Shown here piece by piece: positions 1-11,078 of a stretch of 64,000 nt of DNA. The notes below the pieces were generated by a model. The model saw only the letters and a list, made by a program, of their open reading frames with translations. It searched no databases and was not told the DNA's origin. Position 1 is the stretch's first letter, and the number at the start of each line of letters is the position of its first letter. Source of the DNA: Anticarsia gemmatalis (taxonomy: Eukaryota; Arthropoda; Insecta; Lepidoptera; Erebidae); assembly GCF_050436995.1 (NCBI RefSeq), contig NC_134754.1, forward strand, positions 7,929,001 to 7,993,000, read 5' to 3'. Both the position numbers and the translations under genes were made by a program.

Positions 1-1068
1 TTATTAGTTTTAAAACAAGTAGAAAGGGTAGAAAATAAAGATGAAAGAAAGGTAATACTAAATGACTTTCACTTGTTGCCTACAAGCGGACACGCGGGTA
101 TGAGGCGAATGCTGAACAGTATTAAAAGGTATTATTTTTGGCCGGGGTTAGAAACAGATATTAGAAATTTCGTAAAAAAGTGTCCGAAATGTCAAAAACA
201 AAAATATACAACGCAAATAAAAGAACCTATGGTAATAACTTCCACTGCTCAATCAGCATTCGAAAAAATATTTTTGGACTTAGTAGGACCGTTAGATCGG
301 GATAATCATAATTATACATATATCTTAACACTTCAATGTGAATTGTCAAAGTATGTTTGTGCGTATCCCCTTGTTTCTAAAACAGCAGCAGAAGTAGCGC
401 AAGCTCTGGTAAACAATTTTATTCTTCAACACGGCGTACCTAAGGAAATAGCTACGGACAGGGGCACAGAATTTATGGCAGACACACTGAAACAGGTATG
501 TACATTACTAAACGTAAATAAAATGAACTCAACAGCATACCATCATCAAACTATAGGGGCGTTAGAAAATTCCCATAAAAATTTGTCAGCTTATTTAAGG
601 ATACAAACGGAAGGAAGACCAGAAACATGGAGCGAATGGCTACCTTACTGGTCCTTCGCTTATAATACGACGGTACATTCGTCTACTAAATACACTCCGT
701 TTGAACTAGTTTATGGTAAAAAATGTAACTTGCCTAGTAATTTAACAAAACATGTTGAACCTTTATACAACCATGAGAGTTATCCTTTGGAACTAAAATA
801 CCGTTTGCAAGTCTCACAAACAGAGGCACGAAAGAACTTAATCGATAATAAACTAACAAGGAAAAGTAGGTACGATTCTTACTTAAATCCCGTGCGATAT
901 AAATGTGGTAGTCAAGTTTTAATAAAGAACGAAACAGGTAACAAGCTTACAAGCCTATACTCAGGACCTTACAAGGTAATCCGAGATGTGTCTCCCAACG
1001 TTGAAATAGACATAAGAGGAAAAATAGATTTGGTGCACAAAAATCGAACTAAACCATTTCATACATGA
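1..1068 (+). CDS. Ty3/gypsy-type integrase, C-terminal part of pol (5' partial)
   Basis: The frame is open from base 1 to a TGA at 1066-1068 (355 residues), so the start of pol lies outside the window. The zinc-binding domain has H24-x6-H31 and C61-x2-C64. The catalytic core has D93, D153 and E189, and the last two are 35 residues apart, the D,D-35-E spacing of retroviral-type integrases. A GPY/F-like module ('SGPYKVIRD') lies near the C-terminus. This is the Ty3/gypsy arrangement. The enzyme would insert the element's cDNA into the host chromosome. No break is seen in the visible part, so this copy may be fairly young. No convincing env follows. It runs opposite to the ALP gene and lies 3' of ALP coding exon 6. 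Confidence 0.92.
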   Translation, partial: LLVLKQVERVENKDERKVILNDFHLLPTSGHAGMRRMLNSIKRYYFWPGLETDIRNFVKKCPKCQKQKYTTQIKEPMVITSTAQSAFEKIFLDLVGPLDRDNHNYTYILTLQCELSKYVCAYPLVSKTAAEVAQALVNNFILQHGVPKEIATDRGTEFMADTLKQVCTLLNVNKMNSTAYHHQTIGALENSHKNLSAYLRIQTEGRPETWSEWLPYWSFAYNTTVHSSTKYTPFELVYGKKCNLPSNLTKHVEPLYNHESYPLELKYRLQVSQTEARKNLIDNKLTRKSRYDSYLNPVRYKCGSQVLIKNETGNKLTSLYSGPYKVIRDVSPNVEIDIRGKIDLVHKNRTKPFHT

Positions 1069-1660
1069 CCTGAGAATAAAAAAAAAGGTTATATAATTAT
1101 ATTTACGGTTCAGTGATTAACAATAATGGCAGTCAACTGCGAATATGTCTGTTCGAATCCGCAAAAGGTTGCCGGTTACGTCATTCATTGTAAACACACG
1201 ACATATGAGCTACGACTTAAGACTAGGTACTTAATAATTAGATGTGTAGAAATGCAACTGAGCCATAACATAATAGATGAACACATATGCATAAAATATA
1301 TAACGCGAGTAACATAACGCCACTTGTTGACTAGGAGATTGACATAATTGTTATAATATGTAATCGTAGGAGTACGTGATGTATTTAGAACATAAGATAT
1401 TTACTACGATACATTGTAACATGTTACATTATTATAATTTTATAAGATTAACATATATATCCTTGTATCTTTAGACTATAGTATATAACGTAAATAAAAT
1501 AAAATTGTACTTTTATTTTATTTTCTATAATGATGGGCATGTAAAGGTGACATCATCTTGTAATGAAGAATCTATATAAAACCTTGTATTACTTCAATAA
1601 ATGTTCAGTATTTAGACAGCATTACATTGTTTCATTTCATCGGCCAGGGCCATCCTTATA
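1069..1660 (+). mobile_element. 3' untranslated region and probable 3' LTR of the gypsy-type element
   Basis: A purine run (A9G2, 1078-1088) just after the pol stop is a candidate polypurine tract, so the LTR may begin near 1089. A promoter-like unit (TATA at 1573, TCAGT at 1605) and an AATAAA at 1596-1601 lie about 500 bp further on, as expected at a U3/R boundary. The exact LTR ends cannot be fixed because the 5' LTR is outside the window. A perfect 14-bp palindrome (TGTAACATGTTACA, 1415-1428) lies inside. A 63-codon frame at 1126-1317 has no recognisable similarity and is not called as a gene. Confidence 0.6.
1573..1609 (+). promoter_or_regulatory. LTR promoter: TATA box plus arthropod initiator
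   Basis: TATATAAAA at 1573-1581 is followed by TCAGT at 1605-1609. The presumed start A (1607) is 34 bp after the first T of the TATA box. TCAGT is the common arthropod initiator. This is inferred to be the U3/R start site of the retrotransposon. Confidence 0.55.
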
Positions 1661-2340
1661 TTATCTATAAAAATCCATATCAGTCAATAAACAGCCAATT
1701 GTTTCAAACATGTAAATAAATAATTCGAAAACAATCAAATACGATACGCAATTAAAATAAGTAAAAATAAAATCATTGTTACTACTCGCAAAAGGAATAA
1801 AAGAACTATATTCCAACATTTTATTAAGTTTTGAACTGTTAACGAACCAGCGAAAAAATTTCAGCTTGACTACAGTTTATTCTCTACAACTTCTCTCGTG
1901 AACTGAATGCCTGTATTATACAATTACAAAGGAAAATTGATAAAATTCACGCCATTGCTCGTTGTGTTGGACATTCTTTTCATAACACGATTGGAAAGAA
2001 CGAGTTGAAAAAGTACGAAATAAATAATATAGGTAAGTTATGAGTTTGTAGGCATTTTTATGTTATTTACTACGTTTTGTAAATAGTTTTAAACAACAAA
2101 TGATAAATTAAAGCCGTTCGCCGAACTTGATGTCGGTTACTTAATACGAAAACCTGCCGTATTTTTTCTAAGGTTTTCGTCACTTCTATTAGTAATTTTA
2201 AGTTCTTTACACATTCTCTGATAGAAACTCTTTTATGATTTTGAAAAATAAAATTTATAAACAACGCTTAGTACATTACCTATCTTTTGAAAACATCAAG
2301 TCAATTCGTTGATTAACTTAGAAATTATTGAATTATCGAG
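1661..2340. other. ALP intron 6 / 3' side, no recognised feature
   Basis: AT-rich sequence between the LTR-like region and the MITE-like repeat at 2341. No exon, RNA or known repeat could be recognised on either strand. It belongs to the intron after ALP coding exon 6, whose donor is at 2569. Confidence 0.4.
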
Positions 2341-2508
2341 TGGCACGATGCCCTAAAACTATCACGACCACTGAATACCTATCGAGAAATGATGTATGAA
2401 TATATGATCAACGCCTCCAGCGGGCACTGTAGGAACAAATTTTACAGTATATTTTAAACGTCACACTCTTGATACTTAATAATATCGACTGTAGAGAGTC
2501 ACGCTAAG
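2341..2508 (+). repeat. MITE-like repeat, 'gcgcctc' family, copy A
   Basis: This shares an ordered series of blocks with at least seven other places in the window: an 'actatc-gac' head, 'tatcgagaaat', 'tgtatgaa', 'tgatcaacgcctc', 'agcgggc', 'tacagtatattttaaa', then 'atcgactgtagaga'. The head and tail motifs are roughly inverted relative to each other, as in a short terminal-inverted-repeat element. This copy is diverged. Confidence 0.55.
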
Positions 2509-2569
2509 CATTAATCAAAAGAATACTTGTCCTAGTTAATAAAACTTAAATTATTCAAAACAGACTTAC

Positions 2570-2777
2570 CTAACAAATAATCCACTGTCCTAGGATCTAA
2601 CTTAGCAAGTTGTTCTCTTGTATGTATGTATTGCGCTCGTAACCGCCGTCTCTTCTTTTCCCTAGCCCAGTCTTCTGCCAGGTTCCTTCCATCTAATCTT
2701 CTACCTTCACGGTTCGGATGCTCTGGATCTGGTGTCACTGTCGGTAAGAAGTGTCTTCTTCCACCACCCATTATAAC
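2570..2777 (-). CDS. Alkaline phosphatase, coding exon 6 (residues 226-294)
   Basis: The acceptor (minus-strand ...CTCCCAG) precedes 2777 and the donor GTAAG follows 2570. The exon is 208 bp and runs from phase 0 to phase 1. It encodes VIMGGGRRHFLP, then DPEHP..REGRRLDGRNL..W, and ends DYLLG. In the ALP family the GGGR motif and the R-x-D-G-R/K-(N/D)-L segment follow the first half of the active-site domain, so this identification is strong. A basic stretch (KKRRRLR) is present. Further exons with the C-terminal metal ligands and any GPI-attachment signal must lie to the left of the window. Confidence 0.93.
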
Positions 2778-5161
2778 CTGGGAGAAAAAGGAAGGTTAGT
2801 TATTGCAAGTGGAATTTAAGGAATGTGTGTATAATAATAATGATCACGCTTTCACGAAAACACTACGATAAAATTGTAAGGTGAAATCGATTTTATATTG
2901 CCTTAATGTCAAATACTCGATGAACGATAGCGATTTGCTTGCGACACATTCGTTGAGTGGTTAAATATAATAATTGAAATAACCTTTAACTAAATTTCAT
3001 AAAAATACAACTAAACTATGCATTTATGCTTTCGTTTGCGTTTGTGCTTAACATTTAATTTTAGAAAATCTAGGTTGAACCACCTCAGCTGCAAAGTGCT
3101 ACATTAGCAAGTACTAATATTCACCGGCGGTTTTATTCTGACTACGTTATGATAAAAGCGTTATTCCATCCATCACTGAATAGCTGTTCAGTGCTCGATT
3201 TTTTACACTCTAAGGATAATATTTTTCGTGTACGGGTTTTTTCACATTGAAGTTTTTATTTTTTAAATACGCACAGACCGAGCGTCGAGCTTTGAGGCCA
3301 GTAACCTTTTCCCGTCGTTCGATATAAGGCATGATATTTATTTAAGAGATAGACCATTGCTATTTTGTGAACTTCATTTACTTAATATTAGTTTTTTACA
3401 CAACAAAAATGGTTTCACTGTAAGTATTTTAACGATTTTCAATTTCTATATGCCGTTGAAAGCAAAATTGTATTGAGAACATAGCCGGCACGTTTACACA
3501 GAAAATGACTACTGCAAACACCGCACAAACGAAAGAGATCCTACTAAATTGTGTGGTTTATATTTCTGTTGTAAGCACTGCAGATTGTTGCGAAGAACGC
3601 AAAAGCGGTCACGTTCTATAACTCAGAAATATACTTATATAAAACTTGATTAAATTCTGAACGACACTAATATTGTTAGGAATTTCATTTACATTTTTTA
3701 AACATAAGTAGGGAGCACTTCGTTTGTTTTAATTCTTTGTTCTTCTCGCTTTAACAGCGGTGATACTATTTTTGACAATGTGTGGGTCATTGACCGGCCA
3801 CGCAGAGCTAACAACATTAAGCAACAATTAATTCGATATTTCAATTATGCATAACATGGTAAATAAAAATTCTAGCGAAATTATTTGCACAAATTTGAAA
3901 TGATGTTACATTCATTAGTAGACCAACTATGATCAGAGAGGAAAATATTTAGTGATTTTCAGTTGCATTCCCATACTAAGTCCATGTTTATCCGCACAGT
4001 CATCGTACACAACAAATTGAGCAAAACCAAAGCTAGAAACTGCGATTGCGAACACGAATTCGTAGTATTCACGCGGGAATATCCGAATGTAATTACACTC
4101 CATCAACAGAAGATTAGCACCAACAGAGTATTCACGCGAAGTCATTAAAATGCGCAACCCGCTACATCATAACAGCCCTGATACCTCTAACACCAAGTTA
4201 AGCACTCGTATCTAATTAACTTTACTTACTAATTTACAAAAGAGCTTTTGTACTACTCAAGAATTCATTTTAATTTATCCCTCGACTGCCATTAATAAAA
4301 ATAAAAAGAATTTCTTGTAGCTTTTTTAAAATTTCACAATCTCTCCTTCCTTTTCGTTCTGGTGAGCATTACAAGTTTCTAGCCTTGAGCCTTAATTTAA
4401 CAAAACATTGCGTTGTATTTTATTTCGAAAACATTTCTGGGAGTGCGAGCTACAAGAAAATGTATTAGCATGGAATTTTTGTGAATAATAAAGTGATGTA
4501 ATGCATAATTCTTTAAAAGAAAACAAGTATTTTACTTGGAAACGGAACATCACAATAAGGAAGAAGTCGGACAATAGCAATTAAAACTTGGCCAATTAGG
4601 GACTTTAATAAAGCTGAATATTATGTTAAAACAAAAAATAGTACAACATACTTACTGGAAACAAGCTAAAATACTTTGTAAAACTTTAAAAGGTCACGTA
4701 CTAAATATTTCTAATAACGGTTGGGAAAAGTATGGTAAGTGTAGGCGTTGGTGGCCAACGATGTTCGATATAATACAAAAAAGAATAGACAGCTCATAGA
4801 TAAGGCAGTACAAAACTAATACTAACTTTCTAAAGCTCCGTGAGTTTGTATAACTTTCGTCTATTTTCAGACAGAAAATTCTCTCATAAAACTTCGTAAC
4901 GAATAATTGCCAGTTTCGCCGCTTACCTAAACTATCATGTAATAGATTAATGACTGTGAATGTAAATATGAGAACAACAGTCATCTGATAAGCTATTTAA
5001 TATCGTTTACAATTTCATGATAGTTATCATCAGCTCTCCAGATTATAGTGATTTCATCCATTTTCGTATCTACAATCGACCTGTAAACGACGCTATCGTA
5101 TCGTATTATCGATACGGAAATGGTGAAGTTACTAGTCAACAAAATACATTTGGTCACTTAC
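2778..5161 (-). other. ALP intron 5
   Basis: 2384-bp phase-0 intron with a minus-strand GTAAGTG donor next to 5162 and a CAG acceptor next to 2777. I see no internal gene or recognised mobile element. Several overlapping short open frames on both strands (for example around 3933-4157) look like chance. Confidence 0.8.
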
Positions 5162-5340
5162 ACTCATACTTCTCCCCGGTTCATTTTCCACTAGCTGCAT
5201 GGCAATATCCTTGCAGTCTTTTCTCACAGTAGGCGGGACTCTGCTGTCGTCTTCCCAGTATCGTGACGGCGCATGCGCATACAACGCGGCGGGCGTCGCG
5301 TGTGTTATACGAGCTGTCGTCACAATGCCGCTTGATTTAC
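5162..5340 (-). CDS. Alkaline phosphatase, coding exon 5 (residues 167-225)
   Basis: 179-bp exon, phase 1 to phase 0. It completes the Gly codon begun in exon 4 (G|GT) and ends in an AGT Ser codon directly before GTAAGT. The protein includes K-S-S-G-I-V-T-T-A-R-I-T-H-A-T-P-A. H179 and T181 correspond to the Mg-site ligands of the family (E. coli ALP also uses Thr here). The following YAHAPSRYW supplies R192, the equivalent of the phosphate-binding active-site Arg. C208 (in DCKD) probably pairs with C147 of exon 4, as in animal ALPs. The exon is much richer in GC and CpG than its flanks. Confidence 0.94.
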
Positions 5341-5440
5341 CTGTACATAACAAATTATAGTTTAAGCATTAGGGTTAACTAAAATGTACATAATATTTGC
5401 AAAAAGTGGTTTTAACTGGAAAGTAATAACAAGATACTTA

Positions 5441-5575
5441 GCGCGGTTCTCTACCGCTATAGACGACCAACTGGCTATCGAGAAATGTATGAAATCCTGA
5501 TCAGCGCCTCTACCAGGCGACGTAAGAACTATTTCCGCAGTACATTTTAAATGTCAAATTCTCGATATTCTATAC
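5441..5575 (+). repeat. MITE-like repeat, 'gcgcctc' family, copy B
   Basis: The head 'ggttctctaccgctatagacgacc' matches the reverse complement of the tails of the minus-oriented copies. The body has 'gctatcgagaaat', 'tgatcagcgcctct', 'cagtacattttaaatgtcaa' and 'ctcgatattctata'. It is the best-preserved plus-oriented copy in the window. Confidence 0.65.
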
Positions 5576-6324
5576 AAATGATTTCATTACTGTATGTTTG
5601 TGAAATTAATGACGACGTAATAGAATTTATGAGAGCAGTCTCTATCATAACGGGAAAGCAAAGACTTGTGCCTCTGAGTTTAAAACTAATTACAAAAACT
5701 ACAGAACCTCAACTCTAAGCGTATGACAAAATTTTATCCCTCGTCACTTTACAACAAGCACTTTTACAACTCATTTCGCTCAAAACTTGATAGAATACTT
5801 AATTTACACACCCGCAAAACACTCACTTACCTAAAAAATATGTAAAAAACCCTTTGTAGAATGGTTTGAATATTTCAGAACCTTGTGAAACCTTGAACAA
5901 TGAAGCCTTGAAAGCCTATTTTGTTTATGCTAAACTGTTTATGTTATATAAATTCTTAACTTTGCTTTCAGTCGTTGGTAGGTTTACGGTTATGATCCGT
6001 GGAGTTCGCGGGAATGTTGAATTTGACGACAAAGTGGAAATTGTATGAGCCGTGAAGTAAGACTATGGGTTGAATTAAGAATGAAATGTCGGTTATTTCA
6101 AGGCTCGACTGAAAAATTGACGCACATATGTAAAACGCAGTTCTTATGAAGCTGCTTGTGTGTAATATTCTAATAGTAGTAGTAGTCTACATTCGGATTG
6201 ATAAGAGATACAAGTAACAATTTTGTATTTTTGCAAGTTGTCTCTGAAACAGCCGACTTCGACCGACGGAGGTTTATTGGTAAAAAAAATATTGTAAAAC
6301 TTATTAATAGCATTATTATAATAA

Positions 6325-7707
6325 CTAGCTGACCCGTGCGGCTCCGCTCGCGTGAATTTCGTACTGTTGCTTATTCGTTTGAGCACGCGAATTGCGAAGC
6401 ACTCGATACACCTACACATAAAAATGTTAACAACTCTTTTGTCATCTAATGGTTATTTACGAAAGGGACCCGAAAGGCACACAATGTGACACAGGCTCAG
6501 GCAGGCCTGATTTCCTGTGGTTACCTTCTTTTCCGCTCTCGTCTGTATCCGTAGCAGTTTACAGTGTAAAATATAATACCTTATAATAGACTGACCATTG
6601 CGCCGGAGCTCTTCAGACGCGTAGTAATGTATACTTGCGATGATACGTCCGAAACCGCGTAACCCGTAATTATTTTTTATACTTATATCATCCGTTGTTT
6701 ATTTTTTAAAACTTACCACATAGTCTGTTTCATAGCTATCCAATTTATTTCCTTAATGCAACCAATTAATTTGGTTATTAAATATTATGTGATTCGAACA
6801 ACAACGCCATCTGTCAGTTGCGGCGAACAACGACAACAAACGAAATTACTCGGTTTGCCATCTAGGATATCCCGATCGCACCGGACCCACGTAAACCAAC
6901 ATTTTTGTGTAATATATCATACATAATTTATGTTTAAAAATCTTATAAATGTATAGCATGTTTCAAAGGTATTTTTTTACAATAAAGCCATCAAAATAAA
7001 TTAATTAGAAAAAACATGCTTTGTTGCGGTTTATAACGCCATCTATTGGTTGGTGCGAACAACAGGTATCGATACGGCAGGCGCCGCGTTAACTTTATGT
7101 GAATGTTGTACAACGCCATCTATGGTCTCTATAGGGAAACGCAGGTTCCAACGATTTCTACGTATTTTTTTCAATTTTCTAAAAATCTTTAAAATTTTAT
7201 GCTATAAAAAGTATCTTAGAAATTGCTCCACTACTTATTCTATGCATATACCAAATTTCAGTGCATTCTATCCGGTAGTTTTTACGTGATAGCGACACAT
7301 ACAGACGGAGGACAGACAGACAGACAGACAGAAAAGAAAATTATAAATTGCAGATTCGGTATCAGTATCCGTTACTAAACATCCCCCATTGGTTTTTTTT
7401 TAAATATATTCAATGTACAGAATTGACCTCTCTACAGATTTATTATAAGTATATGCTATAAAAAGTATCTTAGAAATTGCTCCACTACTTATTCTATGCA
7501 TATACCAAATTTCAGTGCATTCTATCCGGTAGTTTTTACGTGATAGCGACACATACAGACGGAGGACAGACAGACAGACAGACAGAAAAGAAAATTATAA
7601 ATTGCAGATTCGGTATCAGTATCCGTTACTAAACATCCCCCATTGGTTTTTTTTTTAATATATTCAATGTACAGAATTGACCTCTCTACAGATTTATTAT
7701 AAGTATA
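6325..7707. mobile_element. Dispersed transposon fragment ('ctagctgacccg...' family) with internal duplication
   Basis: It begins with 'actagctgacccgtgcggctccgctcgcg', a start shared with elements at 41492 and 62632. It contains repeated 'aacgccatcta' phrases at about 6805, 7037 and 7113, and ends near 'acatacagacggaggacagacagacag'. This layout is common in dispersed insect non-LTR or non-autonomous elements. No intact open frame is present, so the class is uncertain. The 3' part is duplicated in tandem (separate entry). Confidence 0.5.
7198..7707 (+). repeat. Tandem duplication, period 254 bp, nearly identical units
   Basis: The unit starting 'gctataaaaagtatcttag' at 7201 recurs at 7455. 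Both units contain the (gaca)n run and the 'cccccattgg' poly-T segment, and both end 'ttattataagtata'. By eye they differ at a single base (T9A3 versus T10A2 after 'ccattgg') and keep equal length. Confidence 0.9.
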
Positions 7708-7824
7708 GATTAAAGTTTATTTTATCACTTAATTGTCAACATCGCAATGAAAATTAATTTTAATTTTACAAAGTAAGCCGAGTATTTTATCGAATGAATT
7801 CAGTAAACTTACAATGAAAACAAT

Positions 7825-8985
7825 ATGCCATCAAAAACATTCTGTAAAAACCTCAAGTCTCGCCGTAAAAAGTTGTGAGATATGTATAATACCAAGTCGA
7901 TTAATCTATTTAGTCTCTACTTAAAGGACCTTCTGTCTTAAGTTATTACGTATGTTATTATCATGCCAATTTTTAAAAAAATACCTCTAAAACAAATAGA
8001 CCGACCTGGCCATCGCATGATTTGATTATTAGTATGTATCACACTAGACAGCACGACGAGAAGTTAATGCTCCTGAAATGTTAATGGCGAATTTGTGTTT
8101 TCTTGCGATGACCAAGTCGATCTATTTGTTTTAAAGGTATTTTTTTTAAATTGGCATGATAATAACATACGTAATAACTTAAGACAGAAGGTCCTTTAAG
8201 TAGAGACTAAATAGATTAATCGACTTGGTATTATACATATCTCACAACTTTTTACGGCGAGACTTGAGGTTTTTACAGAATGTTTTTGATGGCATCTCAC
8301 TTCTTTTTGTAGAGCGAACATAAGTCCAATTTGTATGGAAAGACGTTATATTTTTTCATAATTCAACATATTTTCCTATGGGAATGTTGTTCAGTTTCAT
8401 GAGCTAAACACCCTTACCCACCCTATTCCCCCTCCCGTTATGCCTCATATAGTATGTACCTATTTACACCTATTTATTTTATTTTCTACAGTAATAATAA
8501 TTCATTAACTGCAAATGTAACCTTGTAATCTTATACATTTATATGGGATTACAAAGTTATTGTTGCAGTTGGTGTATTTAGAAAACTGGACCGAAATTAG
8601 AAAATATTGGATTTTTCCCATGATTAAGACACTAAACCCTATCTGTATTCTAAATTTTAAGCTTCTAAGTCTGCTAGAAGTACCTTAGACTTTTGATGAT
8701 CGGTGAGTCAGTGAGTCAGTGAATCAGTGAATCAGTGAGTGACAAAATTCAAAATTTTAACAAGTTGTCATTCTTAAACTACTGGTTCAAATTGACTGAA
8801 ATTTTAAACATACTGTATTTATACAATGACTGATTAGTTGCTGAAAATCCAGGCTTCTTGTTTTATCCACAACGAAATTATAGGGGTGTCAAAAATAGCC
8901 CGAATTGCTTCGAGAAAAGGATGTTACGGCCGTGCCGCTTTTTTTTTGCTCGACTTGCGGGGGCACTTCCGTGCCCCCAGATAAA
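7825..8985 (+). mobile_element. 1.15-kb palindrome-headed element, copy 1
   Basis: The 5' part is a 471-bp inverted repeat (7825-8295) with arms of about 190 nt and an 85-nt loop. A tail of about 690 bp is shared with the copies at 14543 and 60989. The tail holds a 'gtgagtca' microsatellite (8703-8741) and ends in a perfect hairpin, GGGGGCAC-TTCC-GTGCCCCC (8959-8978), followed by 'agata'. There is no long open frame, so it is non-autonomous. No clear target-site duplication was seen. The class is unresolved (foldback or Helitron/Helentron-like). Confidence 0.85.
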
Positions 8986-10365
8986 ATTAACAATACAAAT
9001 TTCCTAGTATTCGATACATTTAATAACAATAACCAACAAAATTCATTGCCTCGTAATAAAACTTTAATTATTTCGTCGAACACTGAGAATGAATCTCACA
9101 TTACACTGTACATTGCGACTGCGAACTATCATTGTACCAGCACAATGCATTTCACCAGAGAATATTATAAATTATGATGGCTCCATATAACTCTGGATAT
9201 GTCTGTCCCATTGAGTGCCAGTCATCGTGGCAAAATTGTACAATGGCCTTCCATATCTGTTGCAACCATATTTTGTACAGAATGGACAATTTACTGTCCT
9301 CGAAACATTTAATAGAATAGTGAATTTATTTATGACAGTATAATTATTTTGCGGTATTTTATAAAAGCTTCAAATCCCCAATCAATTTGATTGGAGATTT
9401 AGTAGATTAAAAAAGTTTTATGTTGTTGAATTTTTCAGTGAAAATTGCAGTGCTTTGCAAATGTTTTGGTCGATAAAGACACATACAGACTGTAAAACCA
9501 CCTATATAGAAATATTTTGATGTAAATATTTAATAAACTATTTTTCTCACCTCCTAGATACTGTACGTAAATACAATACAAAATGTTGACCTCAAAACAT
9601 CGGTTCTGTTTCTGTCTATTTTTATTTTCAACACACCTGAATGTTTACGCGAATCGAAAATAAAATACAAAGAATTGTACAAAATAACAATCACGAACAA
9701 TTTGTTATTCTAAATAAAGTGTTTGAAGCGACATGAAACTTTATTCTTTATCACCCTCGGGGCAAGTTGGAATGTGCTATTTTTATCTTTTAGGTCATAC
9801 ATTGTAGAAAAAAGTATTTGTCATCGAACGAATCGATGTAGCCGCAAACAATATCGCAAACATGTTATATTACACACACATTTTGGATAAAATAAGTGAT
9901 ATTTTGCTCAAATATTCTGTATTCCCTTATGTAACGAGTATCATTGTTATTGGATAGTTTCCTTTCTATCTGAAATATGTACCGAATTCCTAAAGGAATA
10001 GATACAATCAAACTTTGTTTTTGTGACGTCACTCTCTTAAGTGATAGGCACAGGTTTGATGTGTCGGGGGAATAGAGGATTGAGACCAAATCTGTATTAT
10101 TAAATTTTAGAGGTCGTCAGAATTTATTGTTTCTTCATATCACTTCTCGTTAGTAACTGTCATTTGAGATTTATGGGTGAATGCTTCAAGTGGCGCAGTG
10201 AGAAGAAAAACAAAACACTTGCCGACTCCACTCGGATGGGATAAGGATAAAACCATGACAATGATAAACACGTACTACTGAGATTAATATCTAAGAAAGG
10301 ATGGTTTTGTGGGTCTTAGAAATATTCCGAATAAAATCAGAATTTCAAAATATAAACTTCTTTCA
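8986..10365. other. Intronic stretch, no recognised feature
   Basis: AT-rich intronic sequence in ALP intron 4. The only notable site is one perfect CRE-like TGACGTCA at 10024-10031. Short open frames (for example 9865-10089 minus) carry no recognisable domain and are judged to be chance. Confidence 0.4.
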
Positions 10366-10495
10366 GTGCCTTGATTTTCTACCACTATCGACTACCGACA
10401 ACCGGCTACCTATCGAAATTTTGACATTTAGAATGTACTGCCAAAATGTTTCCTACGACACCCGTCAGAGGCGCTGATCAGATTTTCATACAAAA
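10366..10495 (-). repeat. MITE-like repeat, 'gcgcctc' family, copy C
   Basis: Reversed relative to copy B. It runs 'tctaccactatcgactaccgac', 'tttagaatgtactgcc', then 'gaggcgctgatca' and 'ttcataca'. The terminal 'ctaccactatcgactaccga' matches the inverted tail at 11361-11385. Confidence 0.65.
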
Positions 10496-10859
10496 GGAGA
10501 ATGGGCAAAATAGTATGGAGCCTGGGCGATCCGCAGCCAAACTTGATTTTTTGTTTTTTTAATGTAGTTTAGTCCTATAATTACCGTGTAGAAGTTTTAT
10601 TGCCGCGACGCACTTATATGACGCACAAAATACATTTTTGTTTTTGAGCACTTTTAATAGTATAAAACATATTTTTGACTTATATTCGGAGATTAAATAA
10701 AAAGTACTATTTATATTATTGCATACAAATGTAGACATTATTAATATTCGAACAATCATAACATGTAAATATATAAATATCGTAACAAGTAAACATCTTG
10801 CTCTTCTATAATATATTCACTGAGACGACTTATCTGTCTTGAATGCTCAGCTTAAAAAC

Positions 10860-11078
10860 GAGGCGTTCATAGCCAGTTGCGCTCAGTGGTCGGTAAACGA
10901 TCTGTTGGTTAAGCAACCGTTGGCGCAGTCATTCTATAGATGGGTGACCGCATTGTGGTATTTGAACTGAGCTTCCGAGGGCGCGTAAAAAGTCGGTCCC
11001 GGTTGTTGTCAACTAAGATAACATTCAGGCGGCTTGAACAACTTTGAAACTAGGTGAACCATATGATAGATAGATACG
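10860..11078 (+). mobile_element. 5S-rRNA-derived SINE, near full length
   Basis: The 5' part contains GTTAAGCAACCGTTGGCGC followed by ATGGGTGACCGC. This reproduces the order and spacing of the 3' half of insect 5S rRNA (the internal promoter region). The family-specific body 'gtcggtcccggttgttgtc' and '3' segment 'ggcggcttgaacaactttga' follow. It matches the element at 17572-17829 closely but lacks about 35 bp in the middle. Confidence 0.75.

Noticed and set aside
1126..1317. Third ORF (env-like) of the gypsy element
   Set aside because: 63 codons, no signal peptide, no membrane segment, no cysteine pattern, and probably inside the LTR.
8703..8741. CRISPR-like repeat array
   Set aside because: 8-bp head-to-tail units without spacers: a microsatellite within an insect transposon.
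8640..8985. Classical Helitron 3' end
   Set aside because: There is a terminal hairpin and no target-site duplication, but no CTRR end after the hairpin in any of the three copies, so I left the class open.
10900..10965. 5S rRNA gene
   Set aside because: Only the 3' half resembles 5S rRNA, it is interrupted by family-specific sequence, and the same form recurs with target-site duplications, so it is a SINE.
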